From assembly GCA_003022925.1 (NCBI GenBank), contig PXRY01000090.1:28161-74994 (forward strand): a DNA stretch of 46,834 bases, given 5' to 3'. The notes under the pieces were generated by a model. That model searched no databases. It had not been told where the DNA came from and was given only the letters and a program-made list of their open reading frames with translations. The stretch is from Halobacteriales archaeon QS_8_65_32. GTDB lineage: Archaea; Halobacteriota; Halobacteria; Halobacteriales; Halococcaceae. Below, one piece after another: positions 1 to 8,947 of the stretch (its first letter is position 1; each line of letters begins with the position of its first letter). Made by a program: the position numbers and the translations under genes.

Positions 1-251
1 CCCTCGTGAGGTTCGCCCGCGGCCGGCCTGACGACGTACGTGACACCGGTGCCCGATTCGTACTCCTCGATCGTGCTCTCGATCACCGCCCGGGTCTCGC
101 CGGGCGAGCGGTGTGGTGACCACGTCACGTACTCGGTGATCGCCTCGATGGCCGGCGCGCCGACCTTCGCGTGCTCGTAGAGCGCGAACAGGTCGTCGTG
201 GGTGAGGCGTTCGAGGCGGAGCCGATCGGTCTCGATCGCTTCGGGGAACAT
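1..251 (-). CDS. GNAT-family N-acetyltransferase (RimJ/RimL type), N-terminal part
   Basis: Only the first 83 codons are in the window; the gene runs off the left edge. Read from the ATG at 251 down, the protein opens with an ETDRLRLERLTHDDL-type segment, the usual start of RimJ/RimL acetyltransferases, which transfer acetyl from acetyl-CoA to protein N-termini or small amines in the cytoplasm. The segment that follows (EYVTWSPHRSPGETR, then a helix and a GTGVTYVV strand) fits the first beta-alpha units of the GNAT fold. The acetyl-CoA P-loop lies outside the window, so the substrate cannot be judged. It is divergent from rfcL with 136 bases between the starts. Confidence 0.8.
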   Translation of the reverse strand, partial: MFPEAIETDRLRLERLTHDDLFALYEHAKVGAPAIEAITEYVTWSPHRSPGETRAVIESTIEEYESGTGVTYVVRPAAGEPHE

Positions 252-387
252 ACACCGTCGTATGAACAAGCGAACAAAAGCGTTCGCGGGCATCGAAAAC
301 GGATCGCACGGCGACCGACATGGGAGGACGGGAGCGAGAATCACGAGCTTCGGAACCACTAAACGATTCTCCGACGTAGACCCGATA

Positions 388-2007
388 ATGGCAGACTGGA
401 CCGAGACGTACCGCCCGCAGACCCTCACGGAGGTCCGGGGCAACGACAAGGCCTGCAATCAACTTCGGGAGTGGGCAACCGACTGGGAGCCGGGTCACGG
501 GGCCGTCATCGTCCACGGCAGCCCCGGGATCGGGAAGACGTCGGCGGCCCACGCGCTCGCTGCCGACATGGGCTGGGATACGATCGAACTCAACGCGAGC
601 GACCAGCGCACCGCGAGCGTCGTCGAACGGGTCGCCGGTGAGGCAGCCAAGAGCGGGACGCTGACTGCGGGCGGGCGCGGGCGACGACTCGTGATCCTCG
701 ACGAGGCCGACAACCTGCATGGCAACGTCGATCGCGGGGGGTCGGCAGCGATCACGAGCCTCGTCAAGGAGGCCGGCCAGCCCGTGATCCTGATCGCGAA
801 CGATTTCTACGAGATGTCCCGGTCGCTCAGGAACGCCTGCGAGGCGATCGAGTTCCGTGACGTCTCCGCGCGCTCGATCCTCCCCGTGCTGCGCGACATC
901 TGCCGGCGCGAGAACGTCGAGTTCGAGAACGAAGCGCTCGAACGCCTCGCCGAGCAGAACAGCGGCGACCTGCGCGGAGCGGTCAACGACCTGCAAGCGA
1001 TCGCCGAGAGTACTGAAAAGCTCACCGTCGAGGACGTCGTCACCGGCGAGCGCGACCGCTCGCGCGGTATCTTCGACTTTCTCGACGCGCTGATCAAGGA
1101 AGAAGACGCGGAGGGCGCGCTCAGAGCGTCCTACGAGGTCGACGAGACGCCGAACGACCTGATCAACTGGATCGAGGACAACGTCCCGAAGGACTACGCG
1201 GGGGCGGAGTTGGCCGACGCCTTTGCGTTCATTTCGAACGCCGACCGGTGGCTCGGGCGCGTGCGGGCGAGTCAGAACTACAAGTACTGGCGCTACGCGG
1301 GCGACAACATGACCGCCGGGGTCGCCGCCTCGCGCCGGGGACAGAAGGGCGGGTGGACCAGATACGGGCCGCCGAGTTACTGGTCGAAACTCGGCCGCTC
1401 GCGGGCCACGCGGGACCGCCGGGACGCGATTGCACGGAAGATCGCCGAAGCCAGCGGCGTGAGCATGGGCACTGCCCGACGGGGAGTCATGCCCTTTCTC
1501 GCGGCGATGACCCATCACTGCAAGCCTCGGGAACTCACCGTGGAGATGGCCGCCCGCTACGATCTCGACGAACAGGACGTTTCGTTTATCACCGGCAGCG
1601 GTGAGAGCACCAATAAGATCCAGTCGATCGTCGAAGACGCCCAGGAGAGACGCGAGGAGGCAGCGGTAGCGCACTCGGGCGGGGCGTTCGACGACGCGAG
1701 ACAGAACGACGATACCGTCGGTGACGACGACGCAGGAGGAAACCAAGGAGGCGAAGGAGACGAGGCGAACGAGGGAGACGAGGAAGGCGAATCCGGGAGC
1801 GTCGCATCCGACGACGGCCCTGCGACCGCCGAGACGGAAGGCGAGGCCCTGAACGGCGGGGAGGAAGCCGTCAGGCTCGACGAGGCCGAAAGCGACGCGA
1901 ACGGCGAGGGAGCGGGCAGCGAGGGGACGGACGACGAGGCTACCGACGACAAGGGCACTGACGAGGAATCGAGCGATTCGCAATCGGGACTGAGCGACTT
2001 TTACTGA
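388..2007 (+). CDS. rfcL: Replication factor C large subunit (clamp loader)
   Basis: 539 residues. RfcL, with the RfcS subunits, loads the PCNA sliding clamp at primer-template junctions. The ATG at 388 begins MADWTETYRP, the family's usual start; an upstream in-frame ATG at 202 would add a basic, unconserved leader. Visible motifs are Walker A GSPGIGKT at residues 44-51 and Walker B VILDEAD near 102-108, followed by the AAA+ lid and a collar region. About the last 110 residues are a low-complexity Glu/Asp/Gly tail. The final residues QSGLSDFY match the PCNA-interacting (PIP) box Q-x-x-L-x-x-F-Y, placed as expected at the extreme C-terminus. The gene stands alone on this strand. The call is secure. 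Confidence 0.97.
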   Translation: MADWTETYRPQTLTEVRGNDKACNQLREWATDWEPGHGAVIVHGSPGIGKTSAAHALAADMGWDTIELNASDQRTASVVERVAGEAAKSGTLTAGGRGRRLVILDEADNLHGNVDRGGSAAITSLVKEAGQPVILIANDFYEMSRSLRNACEAIEFRDVSARSILPVLRDICRRENVEFENEALERLAEQNSGDLRGAVNDLQAIAESTEKLTVEDVVTGERDRSRGIFDFLDALIKEEDAEGALRASYEVDETPNDLINWIEDNVPKDYAGAELADAFAFISNADRWLGRVRASQNYKYWRYAGDNMTAGVAASRRGQKGGWTRYGPPSYWSKLGRSRATRDRRDAIARKIAEASGVSMGTARRGVMPFLAAMTHHCKPRELTVEMAARYDLDEQDVSFITGSGESTNKIQSIVEDAQERREEAAVAHSGGAFDDARQNDDTVGDDDAGGNQGGEGDEANEGDEEGESGSVASDDGPATAETEGEALNGGEEAVRLDEAESDANGEGAGSEGTDDEATDDKGTDEESSDSQSGLSDFY

Positions 2008-2129
2008 CCGGTGTTCGTTGGACAGGTCGCAGACGGAGAGGACGGTGATTCATTGCAGCGACGAGCAGTATTCGATTGCGCGACGAGGGCTACATGGACT
2101 ACCTCGGGTGGGACTGGAAGGGGCCGGGC

Positions 2130-2291
2130 GTTCACGGGCGCGAAGCGCCCGTTAGCTCGGGAGAGCTTCGCTCTCCCGTAGGTCGACGAACCCCGGCGAA
2201 GCAAGCACTGGAGCGACCGAGTGCAACGAAGGAGTGAAGTCGTTCGAGAGAGCGAAGCTCTCTCGTGATGACGAGACGGCGGAGCCGTCTC
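2130..2291. repeat. Modular hairpin array A
   Basis: The 352-base gap between rfcL and the alcohol dehydrogenase carries four perfect short hairpins, each with a 3-nt loop: 2134-2141/2145-2152 (8 bp, loop GAA), 2158-2166/2170-2178 (9 bp, loop TTC), 2245-2253/2257-2265 (9 bp, loop GAA) and 2273-2280/2284-2291 (8 bp, loop GGA). The last two are joined by the linker TGATGAC, which recurs in array B. The array opens with GTTCACGGGCGC, as array C does. No protein is supported here. Confidence 0.75.
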
Positions 2292-2359
2292 AGCTGCTGA
2301 ACTAAACAGTGCGTTGTAACGGTCGTGGCTTTTTCGTGGCGCCGGCTGAACGACCGACC

Positions 2360-3442
2360 ATGAGAATGCGCGCCGCAGTGCTGACCGAGTACGGCGAACC
2401 GCTGTCGATCGAGAGCGTCGAGCGCCCCGAACCCGATCCCGACGGGATCGTCGTGGAGGTCGACGCCTGCGGGATCTGCCGGTCGGACTGGCATGCCTGG
2501 CAGGGCCACGGCGAGTGGGCGGACGATCAGGCTCCACTCGGGCAGGTGCTCGGCCACGAGCCGGCCGGCGAGGTCGTCGAAGTCGGCTCGCGGGTCGAAC
2601 GGATTACGGAAGGCGACCGCGTGGCCGTCCCGTTCAATCTCGGCGACGGGACCTGTCGGGAGTGTCTGAACGGCCACGGAAACGTCTGTCCCGAGGGGCT
2701 GGCACTCGGATTCAAGCCGGACGCGCCGGGGGCCTTCGCCGAGTACGTCCACGTCCCCGCCGCCGAGTACAACGCAGTTCCGCTGCCCGACGGCGTGAGC
2801 GCAGTCGAGACCGCGGCACTCGGCTGTCGGTACGTCACCGCCTTTCACGCCCTCCGGCACCGGGCCGGCCTCGAAGCCGGCGAGTGGCTCGTCGTGATCG
2901 GCTGTGGCGGGGTCGGGCTCTCGGCGATCCAGATCGCGGACGCCTTCGGTGCGAACGTCGTCGCGGTCGATATCAGCGATGAGAAACTCGAACGTGCGAC
3001 CGAAGTCGGCGCAACGGCGACGGTGGACCCGACCGAACTCGGCAACGGAGCGGAAGAGGGCGTGCCGGTAGCGGTACGCGCGGCCACTGGCGGCGGGGCA
3101 CACGTCTCAATGGACGCGCTCGGCCGAGAGGAAACCTGCTGGCAGGCGACCGAAAGCCTGCGCCGCCGGGGCCGACACGTCCAGGTCGGGCTCACCGGCA
3201 GCGACGAGCGCGGCTCGATTTCGCTGCCGACCGACGAGATGTGCCACCGGGAGATCGACTTCCACGGCGTGCGCGGGATGCCTCCGACGCGTTACGAGGA
3301 GATACTGCCGCTCGTCGAGCGGGGTCGGCTCGATCCCGGCCGGCTGGTGACCCGCGAAGTCGCACTGGAGGACGTTGCCGATCGGCTGGCGGCGATGACC
3401 GACTACGAGACAGCGGGCATCGAGGTCGTGACCGACTTCTGA
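2360..3442 (+). CDS. Zinc-dependent alcohol dehydrogenase family protein
   Basis: 360 residues, medium-chain dehydrogenase/reductase. Such enzymes oxidise alcohols or polyols with NAD(P)+. Catalytic zinc elements are ACGICRSDWHAW near residues 35-46 and GHEPAGEVVEVG with its conserved Glu. The structural-zinc lobe reads DGTCRECLNGHGNVC, so three of the usual four cysteines are present and Asp stands in the first position. The nucleotide-binding Rossmann motif is GCGGVGLSAIQIA followed by VVAVDIS. An ATG at 2366 is an equally possible start because the N-terminus reads MRMRAAVL. It is convergent with the ABC operon, 43 bases apart. The substrate cannot be deduced. Confidence 0.9.
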   Translation: MRMRAAVLTEYGEPLSIESVERPEPDPDGIVVEVDACGICRSDWHAWQGHGEWADDQAPLGQVLGHEPAGEVVEVGSRVERITEGDRVAVPFNLGDGTCRECLNGHGNVCPEGLALGFKPDAPGAFAEYVHVPAAEYNAVPLPDGVSAVETAALGCRYVTAFHALRHRAGLEAGEWLVVIGCGGVGLSAIQIADAFGANVVAVDISDEKLERATEVGATATVDPTELGNGAEEGVPVAVRAATGGGAHVSMDALGREETCWQATESLRRRGRHVQVGLTGSDERGSISLPTDEMCHREIDFHGVRGMPPTRYEEILPLVERGRLDPGRLVTREVALEDVADRLAAMTDYETAGIEVVTDF

Positions 3443-3485
3443 TCGGACGAATCACGGTCCGATCGGACAGGCTAACGAAGGCCGA

Positions 3486-4307
3486 TTACAACAACCGTTG
3501 AAGGAAGCGCTGACCGCGCTCGGTGTCGGGCTGGTCGAAAAAGCGCCTCGGGGTAGTGTCCTCGACGAGTCGGCCGTCGGCCATGAGGACGATCCGATCG
3601 CCGACCTCCCTGGCGAAGCCCATCTCGTGGGTGACGACGAGCATCGTCATGCCCTCCTCGGCGAGGTCGCGCATCACCTCTAAGACCTCGCCCACCAACT
3701 CGGGGTCGAGCGCGCTCGTCACCTCGTCGAAGAGCATCACCTGGGGGTCCATCGCGAGCGCGCGGGCGATCGCGACGCGCTGTTGTTGCCCGCCTGACAA
3801 CTGTCCTGGGTACGACTCGGCCTGTTCGGCGAGTCCGACGCGTTCGAGCAGGTCACGGGCGCGTTCGGTCGCGTCCTCGCCGGAGAGGCCCTTGACCTTT
3901 CGCGGACCGAGCGTGACGTTTTCGAGCGCGCTCTTGTGCGGGAAGAGATTGAAGCTCTGAAAGACCATCCCGATGCGCTGGCGAAGACGGTTGACGTCGG
4001 CGTCGGATGCCGAAATCGACTGGCCACCGAGGCGGATCTCACCGCTCTGAATCTCCTCCAAGCGATTGGCACAGCGAAGCAATGTCGATTTGCCCGACCC
4101 TGATGGCCCGATCACGACGAGGACCTCCCGATCGTCGACGTCGAGCGTGACGTCCTTTAGAACGTGAGTCTCGCCGAAGTACTTGTCTACGTGCTCGAAC
4201 TCGACGAGGTGACTGGCGCTCGCGGTGCCGGTGGTATCGGTACTGGAACCGGCATCGGTACCAGAATCGGCATCGGCATCCGTATCGGTACTGGAATCGG
4301 AATTCAC
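3486..4307 (-). CDS. glnQ: Polar amino-acid ABC transporter, ATP-binding protein
   Basis: 273 residues from a GTG at 4307, which overlaps the permease stop by four bases (GTGA), so the two are translationally coupled. This is the ATPase of a GlnQ/HisP-type importer. Walker [10 protein letters not shown], signature LSGGQQQR, Walker [13 protein letters not shown] and the switch His in VVTHEMGF are all intact. Residues 2-30 are a Ser/Thr/Asp-rich low-complexity lead (alternating [12 protein letters not shown]-type units) before the conserved [12 protein letters not shown]; it is absent from typical homologues and is probably disordered. It is the last gene of a three-gene operon reading solute-binding protein, permease, ATPase. 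Confidence 0.94.
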   Translation of the reverse strand: MNSDSSTDTDADADSGTDAGSSTDTTGTASASHLVEFEHVDKYFGETHVLKDVTLDVDDREVLVVIGPSGSGKSTLLRCANRLEEIQSGEIRLGGQSISASDADVNRLRQRIGMVFQSFNLFPHKSALENVTLGPRKVKGLSGEDATERARDLLERVGLAEQAESYPGQLSGGQQQRVAIARALAMDPQVMLFDEVTSALDPELVGEVLEVMRDLAEEGMTMLVVTHEMGFAREVGDRIVLMADGRLVEDTTPRRFFDQPDTERGQRFLQRLL

Positions 4308-5143
4308 GACTCGCTCCTTCCGGCGGGATCCGCGCGGCGTTCGAGATAGGAGACGATCTTCCCGAGCGGGATCGTGATCATTAGATACGCGATCGCGACG
4401 AGGACGATCGGCGTCCACGGGTCGAAGTTAGTGCTATTCACGTCCCGGAAGGCGCTGATCAACTCGGGCACCGCGATCACCGTCAGCAGGGAGGTGTCCT
4501 TGACGAGAATGACCTGATCGTTGCCGATCGCCGCGAGCGCGTTGCGCCACGCCTGGGGGAGAACGACCTCGCGCATCGACTGGATATACGACAGCCCCAG
4601 CGAGCGGGCGGCTTCCATCTGGCCGCTCGGAACCGCTTCGATACCGCCCCGGATCGCCTCGCCGATATACGCCGCGTGATTGAGCGTGAGGCCGATGACC
4701 GCAGCGACGAACGCGAAGTTCCCGATCGGGAACTCGCCGGGCGGCCAGAGTGCGGGAATCCCGAAGAATATCACGATCAGTTGAAACAACAGCGGCGTCC
4801 CTCGGAAGAACTCGATGTACCCCGTTGCGACGGTACGCGTAAAACGGGTTCGCGAGACGCGTCCGAGACCGACGACGACGCCGGCGGCGACCGAACACAC
4901 GCTGCCGATGACGACGACCCGTAAAACGGTGAGAAAGGCGTCGGTGAACTGCGGGTAGACGACTTGGACGAGCAGTGCGGGATCGACCCGGAAGAAGACG
5001 ATATACGCGAGGAACACCCCGACTGCGAGGGTGAACAGGCCGGCGATGGCGACGCCGATCCGTCGTAACGTCTCGTCGTTGAGCAGACGGTTCCTGGTCG
5101 ATTCGTCGGTCGTCGTCGGCGTATCCGAGTAGGATTCGGCCAT
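4304..5143 (-). CDS. Polar amino-acid ABC transporter, permease (HisM/GlnP family)
   Basis: 279 residues. The protein has about five or six hydrophobic segments. The permease EAA-type cytoplasmic loop is visible as [20 protein letters not shown], the surface that docks with the ATPase. The segment [20 protein letters not shown] is characteristic of the His/Glu/Gln/Arg/opine permease family. About 35 polar residues precede the first membrane helix. Only one permease gene is present, so a homodimer is expected. The start at 5143 (ATG) is 59 bases after the binding-protein stop, and its end overlaps the ATPase start. Confidence 0.94.
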   Translation of the reverse strand: MAESYSDTPTTTDESTRNRLLNDETLRRIGVAIAGLFTLAVGVFLAYIVFFRVDPALLVQVVYPQFTDAFLTVLRVVVIGSVCSVAAGVVVGLGRVSRTRFTRTVATGYIEFFRGTPLLFQLIVIFFGIPALWPPGEFPIGNFAFVAAVIGLTLNHAAYIGEAIRGGIEAVPSGQMEAARSLGLSYIQSMREVVLPQAWRNALAAIGNDQVILVKDTSLLTVIAVPELISAFRDVNSTNFDPWTPIVLVAIAYLMITIPLGKIVSYLERRADPAGRSES

Positions 5144-5202
5144 TGGTGCGTAGTAAGTGATGAGCGCGAGTGCTACTAACGAGTGGACTCGAATCGCTGG
5201 AA

Positions 5203-6090
5203 TCAGCCCGCGAAGTACTCGTTGTAGATCTCCTCGTAGGTGCCGTTGTCCCTGATCGTCGCGAGCGCCTCGTTCACCCGGGTTCTGAGGTCGTCGTCGT
5301 CCTGGCGGAAGGCGATGCCGTACTCCTCGACGGTGAGTGTGAGATACGGCGGCGCGTTGTTGCCCTGTTCTGCGGCCGCACCCTCGCCCTCGACGAAGCG
5401 GACCTGCCCTTCGTTCTCCTGGACGAACTGGGCGCTGACGGTATTGTCGTTGATCACTGCGACGACCTGGTTGTTGATCAGCGCGTTGAATGCAGCGGGG
5501 ATCTGATCGTACTCCCGAATCGTGAGATCGCCGCCGAAGTCGGATTCGAGTTGAGCGGCGGCGTCCGCGCCGGTCGTTCCCTTCTGGACGCCGACGGTTT
5601 CGCCCCGGAGATCGTCCTGGGACGTGATATCGCTGTTTTCGAGGACGACGATCGTCTGATACGCCGTGAAGTACGGATCGGAGAAGTCGACCTTCTGGTC
5701 GCGCTCGTCGTTGATCGTCATTGCGCTCATGATCACCCGGAAGTTGCCGTTGTTGAGCGAGGGGATGATCCCGTCGAACGAGGTTGCCTGGAACTCCGGC
5801 GTCATGCCCAACTGCTCGCCGAAGACCGCGTCCGCGATATCGACGTCGAAGCCGACGAGTTCGCCGTCGTTCGTCCGGTACTCGAACGGATTATAGGGAA
5901 TATCCGACCCGATTGCGATGGTGTCGCTCCCGCCGCCGGAACCGTTCGAGCCGCCACCGGAACCGCCGTCGCTACCCGAACCGCCGCCACCGCCGCCGAC
6001 ACAGCCGGCTGTTCCCACGAGTCCGAGGAGGCCGCCGGCCCCGGCTCCTTTCAGATACGTACGCCGATCGATCGGATCGTCGTCACTCAT
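5203..6090 (-). CDS. Amino-acid ABC transporter substrate-binding Tat lipoprotein
   Basis: 295 residues from the ATG at 6090; three residues upstream is another ATG, but the nearer one gives a normal signal peptide. The N-terminus has a twin-arginine motif (DRRTYLKG), a hydrophobic stretch and a lipobox ending in Cys30 (LVGTAGC), so it is exported folded and lipid-anchored outside the membrane, the usual haloarchaeal arrangement. A Gly/Ser-rich tether (about residues 31-57) leads into the family-3 solute-binding domain: IAIGSDIPYNPFEYR, then LVGFDVDIADAVFGEQLG. It captures the amino acid and delivers it to the permease encoded downstream. As first gene of the operon, its promoter should lie in 6091-6338, where no convincing TATA box was found. 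Confidence 0.95.
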   Translation of the reverse strand: MSDDDPIDRRTYLKGAGAGGLLGLVGTAGCVGGGGGGSGSDGGSGGGSNGSGGGSDTIAIGSDIPYNPFEYRTNDGELVGFDVDIADAVFGEQLGMTPEFQATSFDGIIPSLNNGNFRVIMSAMTINDERDQKVDFSDPYFTAYQTIVVLENSDITSQDDLRGETVGVQKGTTGADAAAQLESDFGGDLTIREYDQIPAAFNALINNQVVAVINDNTVSAQFVQENEGQVRFVEGEGAAAEQGNNAPPYLTLTVEEYGIAFRQDDDDLRTRVNEALATIRDNGTYEEIYNEYFAG

Positions 6091-6338
6091 ACGATACACG
6101 TGCGCGCATGGGGGATTTGAAGTTTCCGAGAAACGATTGCCCCTTTCGGACCGAGACGACGACCCGCATTCGTCACAGGATGGGAAGAATCGAGCAGGTC
6201 AGGTCGGATCCGCGACCGATAGGCAACTCGGGGGCGCGGCGAAACCAGGGTAGCGGGGTCGGGTCGATCGGGACGAAACGGGACAACAGTGAACAGAGGT
6301 AATCGACAAAGGATCGACGGGCGACCGACGAGCGATCG

Positions 6339-6599
6339 TTAGGCGGTGATAGTGAGAATGCCGTTATTCGCGGTCACGTCGGTCGCGTCGGTCGGGAGGT
6401 CGAACTCGACCTGTTCGTCACCGTCATCGCCGCCGTCGCCGTCGATCACGACGATGGCCGTGTCCTCGATGATATCAATCGTCGCGTCGCCGTAGCCCTC
6501 GCCGAAGTCGATGACGATCACGTGTTCGTCGCCGTAGTTGTACTCGCGCACGATGCCGTCTTCGTCTTCGATCCGCCGGAGGGAGTCGGGTGCGTTCAT
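6339..6599 (-). CDS. Small Hsp20/alpha-crystallin-like protein
   Basis: 86 residues, starting at the ATG at 6599 (MNAPDSLRR). The protein is very acidic and ends in NNGILTITA, which resembles the last strands of an alpha-crystallin domain where the NGvL-x-I segment is diagnostic. The preceding VEFDLPTDATDVTA fits the strand before it. There is no C-terminal I-x-I tail beyond this, so it is a minimal version, about half the size of a typical Hsp20. A chaperone role is only inferred. A TATA-like element (CCCTTATCC on the minus strand) lies about 25-30 bases upstream, around 6622-6631. Confidence 0.7.
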   Translation of the reverse strand: MNAPDSLRRIEDEDGIVREYNYGDEHVIVIDFGEGYGDATIDIIEDTAIVVIDGDGGDDGDEQVEFDLPTDATDVTANNGILTITA

Positions 6600-6805
6600 G
6601 CTTGTTCGTAAGGGGTGAGCACGGATAAGGGCGGTGGCGGCACTCACAAGTTCCGGTTATACGACCCCTCGAACGGAGCGAAACAACCGGAATCGGGCGG
6701 TGCAGGACCACCAGCAGTTTCGCTGCGAGCGAACCCCGCAGGGGTGAGCGAGCGGTTTTTCGGTGCGATGGTCGTTTCCCGTTCGCTCGGCTGGCCCCGC
6801 GGTCG

Positions 6806-6934
6806 TTCGAGAGCTCTCGAAATGACGAAAGACGCCCCTGGCGTCTTTCGAACCATGAGCGCGAGCGGAGTCGTTCAAAACGGCTTCGCCGTTTTGTGAT
6901 GACGAGAGAGCTTCGCTCTCTAACCACGAGCGCG
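6806..6934. repeat. Modular hairpin array B
   Basis: This lies in the 363-base gap between the Hsp20-like gene and ctaA. In order: a perfect 16-bp palindrome at 6806-6821, linker ATGAC, hairpin 6826-6836/6840-6850 (11 bp, loop CCT), linker AACCATGAGCGCGAG, hairpin 6876-6884/6888-6896 (9 bp, loop TTC), linker TGATGAC, hairpin 6905-6911/6915-6921 (7 bp, loop TTC), linker AACCACGAGCGCGA. The alternation of an ATGAC-type linker, a hairpin and an AACCA(T/C)GAG-type linker is the clearest in the window. A small extra hairpin (ACCCC GCA GGGGT) lies near 6733-6745. No gene is supported. Confidence 0.75.
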
Positions 6935-6962
6935 AACGAGGACGCCAGCAAAAAGGTGCGTG

Positions 6963-7445
6963 TTAATCGTCGGCGCTTGCGACCTGGCGGGTGTCGCTCG
7001 GGGCCGTCTCGGCGCGGGGACGGTCGTATGCCCAGGCGGTCGTTGCGACGAGCGCGCCGAAGATGACGAGCGCTGCGCCGTGGTGAGCGACCTGAATCAG
7101 TTCGGCATACATCGTAACGGTCAGTCCGCCGAGGACGATCTGTGCCGGGAGCACGAGCAGCGCAACCGCACTCCCCCAGCGCAGGCGGCTGTTCTCGGTG
7201 TACCGCCAGGCGGCGTACGTGGTCCCTAAGATGACGAACCCGGTGAGCATCGCGAAGAGGCGATGGAACCACTCGATGAAGCTCGGCCAGTTCGTCGGGA
7301 AGAGCCCGAGGAAGCCGTTACACAGCGGCCATCGAGCGCCACACGACAGGCCCGCACCGGCGGCGGCGGTGTAGACCCCGATGAGGACGAGCGCGAAAGT
7401 CATGCCTGCGGCCGTCGCAGCCAGGTGACGGAACCGAAGGTCCAT
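6963..7445 (-). CDS. ctaA: Heme A synthase, half-length archaeal COX15/CtaA
   Basis: 160 residues with four predicted membrane helices, about half the length of bacterial eight-helix CtaA; half-length forms are known in archaea and probably dimerise. The family converts heme O to heme A for terminal oxidases. Histidine-containing helices are seen at WFHRLFAMLTG and IQVAHHGAALV, the expected heme-ligand positions. A cysteine pair (GLSCGARWPLC) lies in the first extracytoplasmic loop, as in other members. The start at 7445 has a TATA-like CTAAGTATC about 25-30 bases upstream. It supports an aerobic respiratory lifestyle. Confidence 0.93.
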   Translation of the reverse strand: MDLRFRHLAATAAGMTFALVLIGVYTAAAGAGLSCGARWPLCNGFLGLFPTNWPSFIEWFHRLFAMLTGFVILGTTYAAWRYTENSRLRWGSAVALLVLPAQIVLGGLTVTMYAELIQVAHHGAALVIFGALVATTAWAYDRPRAETAPSDTRQVASADD

Positions 7446-7704
7446 ACCCTCGTTTGATACCGGTGATACTTAGCCCCCCCGACTCGCAGTATCGACTCGA
7501 TGATGGCGAGACGAAAGTGGACCACGCGACGGCCGAAAGCCCCTGGGCGGTCGGCCGCTGCTCGCGGGTCGCGCGAGGGAGTCTTACCGCCTCACGCGCG
7601 GCGTGTCGCGCTGTGCCATGCCGTGTACTGTCCGCTCGCGGGTCGTTCTCCCCGCTCGCTGCTGTGACAAATTCTATTGAGCCGACGGAACCTCCGTCCG
7701 TCGA

Positions 7705-8802
7705 TCAGGTCTCTCCTTCCGATTCCCACTCGAAGATGCCGTCTCGCTGGATCGTCTCGCCGTCGACGACGAGTTCGGAGTCGCCACGCATGTCGGTAAT
7801 GAGATCGACGTGGACGGCGCTGTCGGTGCCCGTCTCGTCCTCGGGCAGACAGGCGTCGTACGCTCGACCGAGCGCGAGGTGAACGGCTCTCGCCATCTTC
7901 TCGTCAAAAAGGATACTGTCGGTCGGGCGGGAGATCCCGCGATTCATCCCGATACCGAGTTCCCCCAGTCGGCGCGCCCCGTCGTCGGTCTCGATCACCT
8001 CCCGTAGGGCTCCCTCGCCCGCCGTTGTCTCCCAATCGACGACCTCGCCGTTCTCGAAGTCCAGTCGGGCATCCCTGACCCTCCGACCGCGGATCGTCAT
8101 CGGGACGTCGAACGTAACGGTGCCCTCGGTCCCGTCGGGCGCGGTGAACACCTCGCCGCTCGGGAGATTGTGAGAGTCATACGCGACCGACGCCGCGCTG
8201 TTGACCGCCGTTCGTTTCTCGATCGACATCGAGAGATCCGTTCCCTCCGTTTCGATCCGCACTTCCGACCCCTCGTCGAGGATCTCTTTTACCCGTGCCA
8301 TCTCCTCGGCGAGCGCCTCCCAGTCGCGCAACACGGCGTCGTAAACGAAGTCCTGATACCCCTCGTAGCTCATCCCCGCCCGCTGGGCGAGCGCGCGAGT
8401 GGGGTGGATGGTATTGATCCAGTCCGTATTCAGTACGACTTCGCGGAGTTCTTTGGAGGCCGTGGCAGAGGCCTGTCGTTTCTCGGCGGGTACATCAACG
8501 GTAGCGCTGGTGTTGCGAGTGCCGCCGAGGTTGAGCACCGCGTCCGCGTTCTCGTAGAGGCCGAGTAAATGCTCGGGGCTCCCGTCGAAATCGCCATCGT
8601 GAGTCCGCAGATACGCCCGACTCATCTCGTCCGAATCGTACATCGTTGCCCGGCGTGCTCCTCGCTCACCCAGCTTCTCGGCGACGGCGACTCCCAACTC
8701 GTGTGCGCCCTCGGCTACGTTCACGACGACGTTGTCTCCAGCTTCGATCCGTGCGCTCCAGTCGACGAGGACCGCTGCGTGGTCTCGAACCCGATCGTCC
8801 AT
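7705..8802 (-). CDS. M29-family aminopeptidase
   Basis: 365 residues from the ATG at 8802 (MDDRVRDHAAVLVDWS); longer readings upstream are arginine-rich and non-coding in character. The family (leucyl aminopeptidase AmpS/T type) removes N-terminal residues from peptides using two metal ions. Metal-site segments are recognisable: FENGEVVDWETTAGEGAL, ELGIGMNRGI and the C-terminal HVDLITDMRGDSELVVDG. The segment SGEVFTAPDGTEGTV is the family's usual substrate-site loop. It lies 145 bases downstream of the disrupted MetX-like gene on the same strand; co-transcription is possible but not shown. Confidence 0.92.
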   Translation of the reverse strand: MDDRVRDHAAVLVDWSARIEAGDNVVVNVAEGAHELGVAVAEKLGERGARRATMYDSDEMSRAYLRTHDGDFDGSPEHLLGLYENADAVLNLGGTRNTSATVDVPAEKRQASATASKELREVVLNTDWINTIHPTRALAQRAGMSYEGYQDFVYDAVLRDWEALAEEMARVKEILDEGSEVRIETEGTDLSMSIEKRTAVNSAASVAYDSHNLPSGEVFTAPDGTEGTVTFDVPMTIRGRRVRDARLDFENGEVVDWETTAGEGALREVIETDDGARRLGELGIGMNRGISRPTDSILFDEKMARAVHLALGRAYDACLPEDETGTDSAVHVDLITDMRGDSELVVDGETIQRDGIFEWESEGET

Positions 8803-8947
8803 ACGGTCTCGTGAATCGACGCCGGTAAAACGACGACGGTGGGCCGGACCAGTGTCGGCCGTCGATAACCGACCCGATCGGCGGTCGGGGGCTGCCGATT
8901 GTCGATCGCCAGGTACCAGTCGGCGGTAGCATCGAACGTCGGCCGTT

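Noticed and set aside
2130-2291. Hairpin array A considered as a simple transcription terminator of rfcL
   Set aside because: There are several hairpins with shared linkers and the same grammar at unrelated loci; archaeal termination relies mainly on T-runs, which are not present after these stems.
5170-6120. Long plus-strand frame opposite the solute-binding protein gene
   Set aside because: It is the mirror of a clear Tat lipoprotein gene; long antisense frames are common in high-GC genomes because stop codons are rare.
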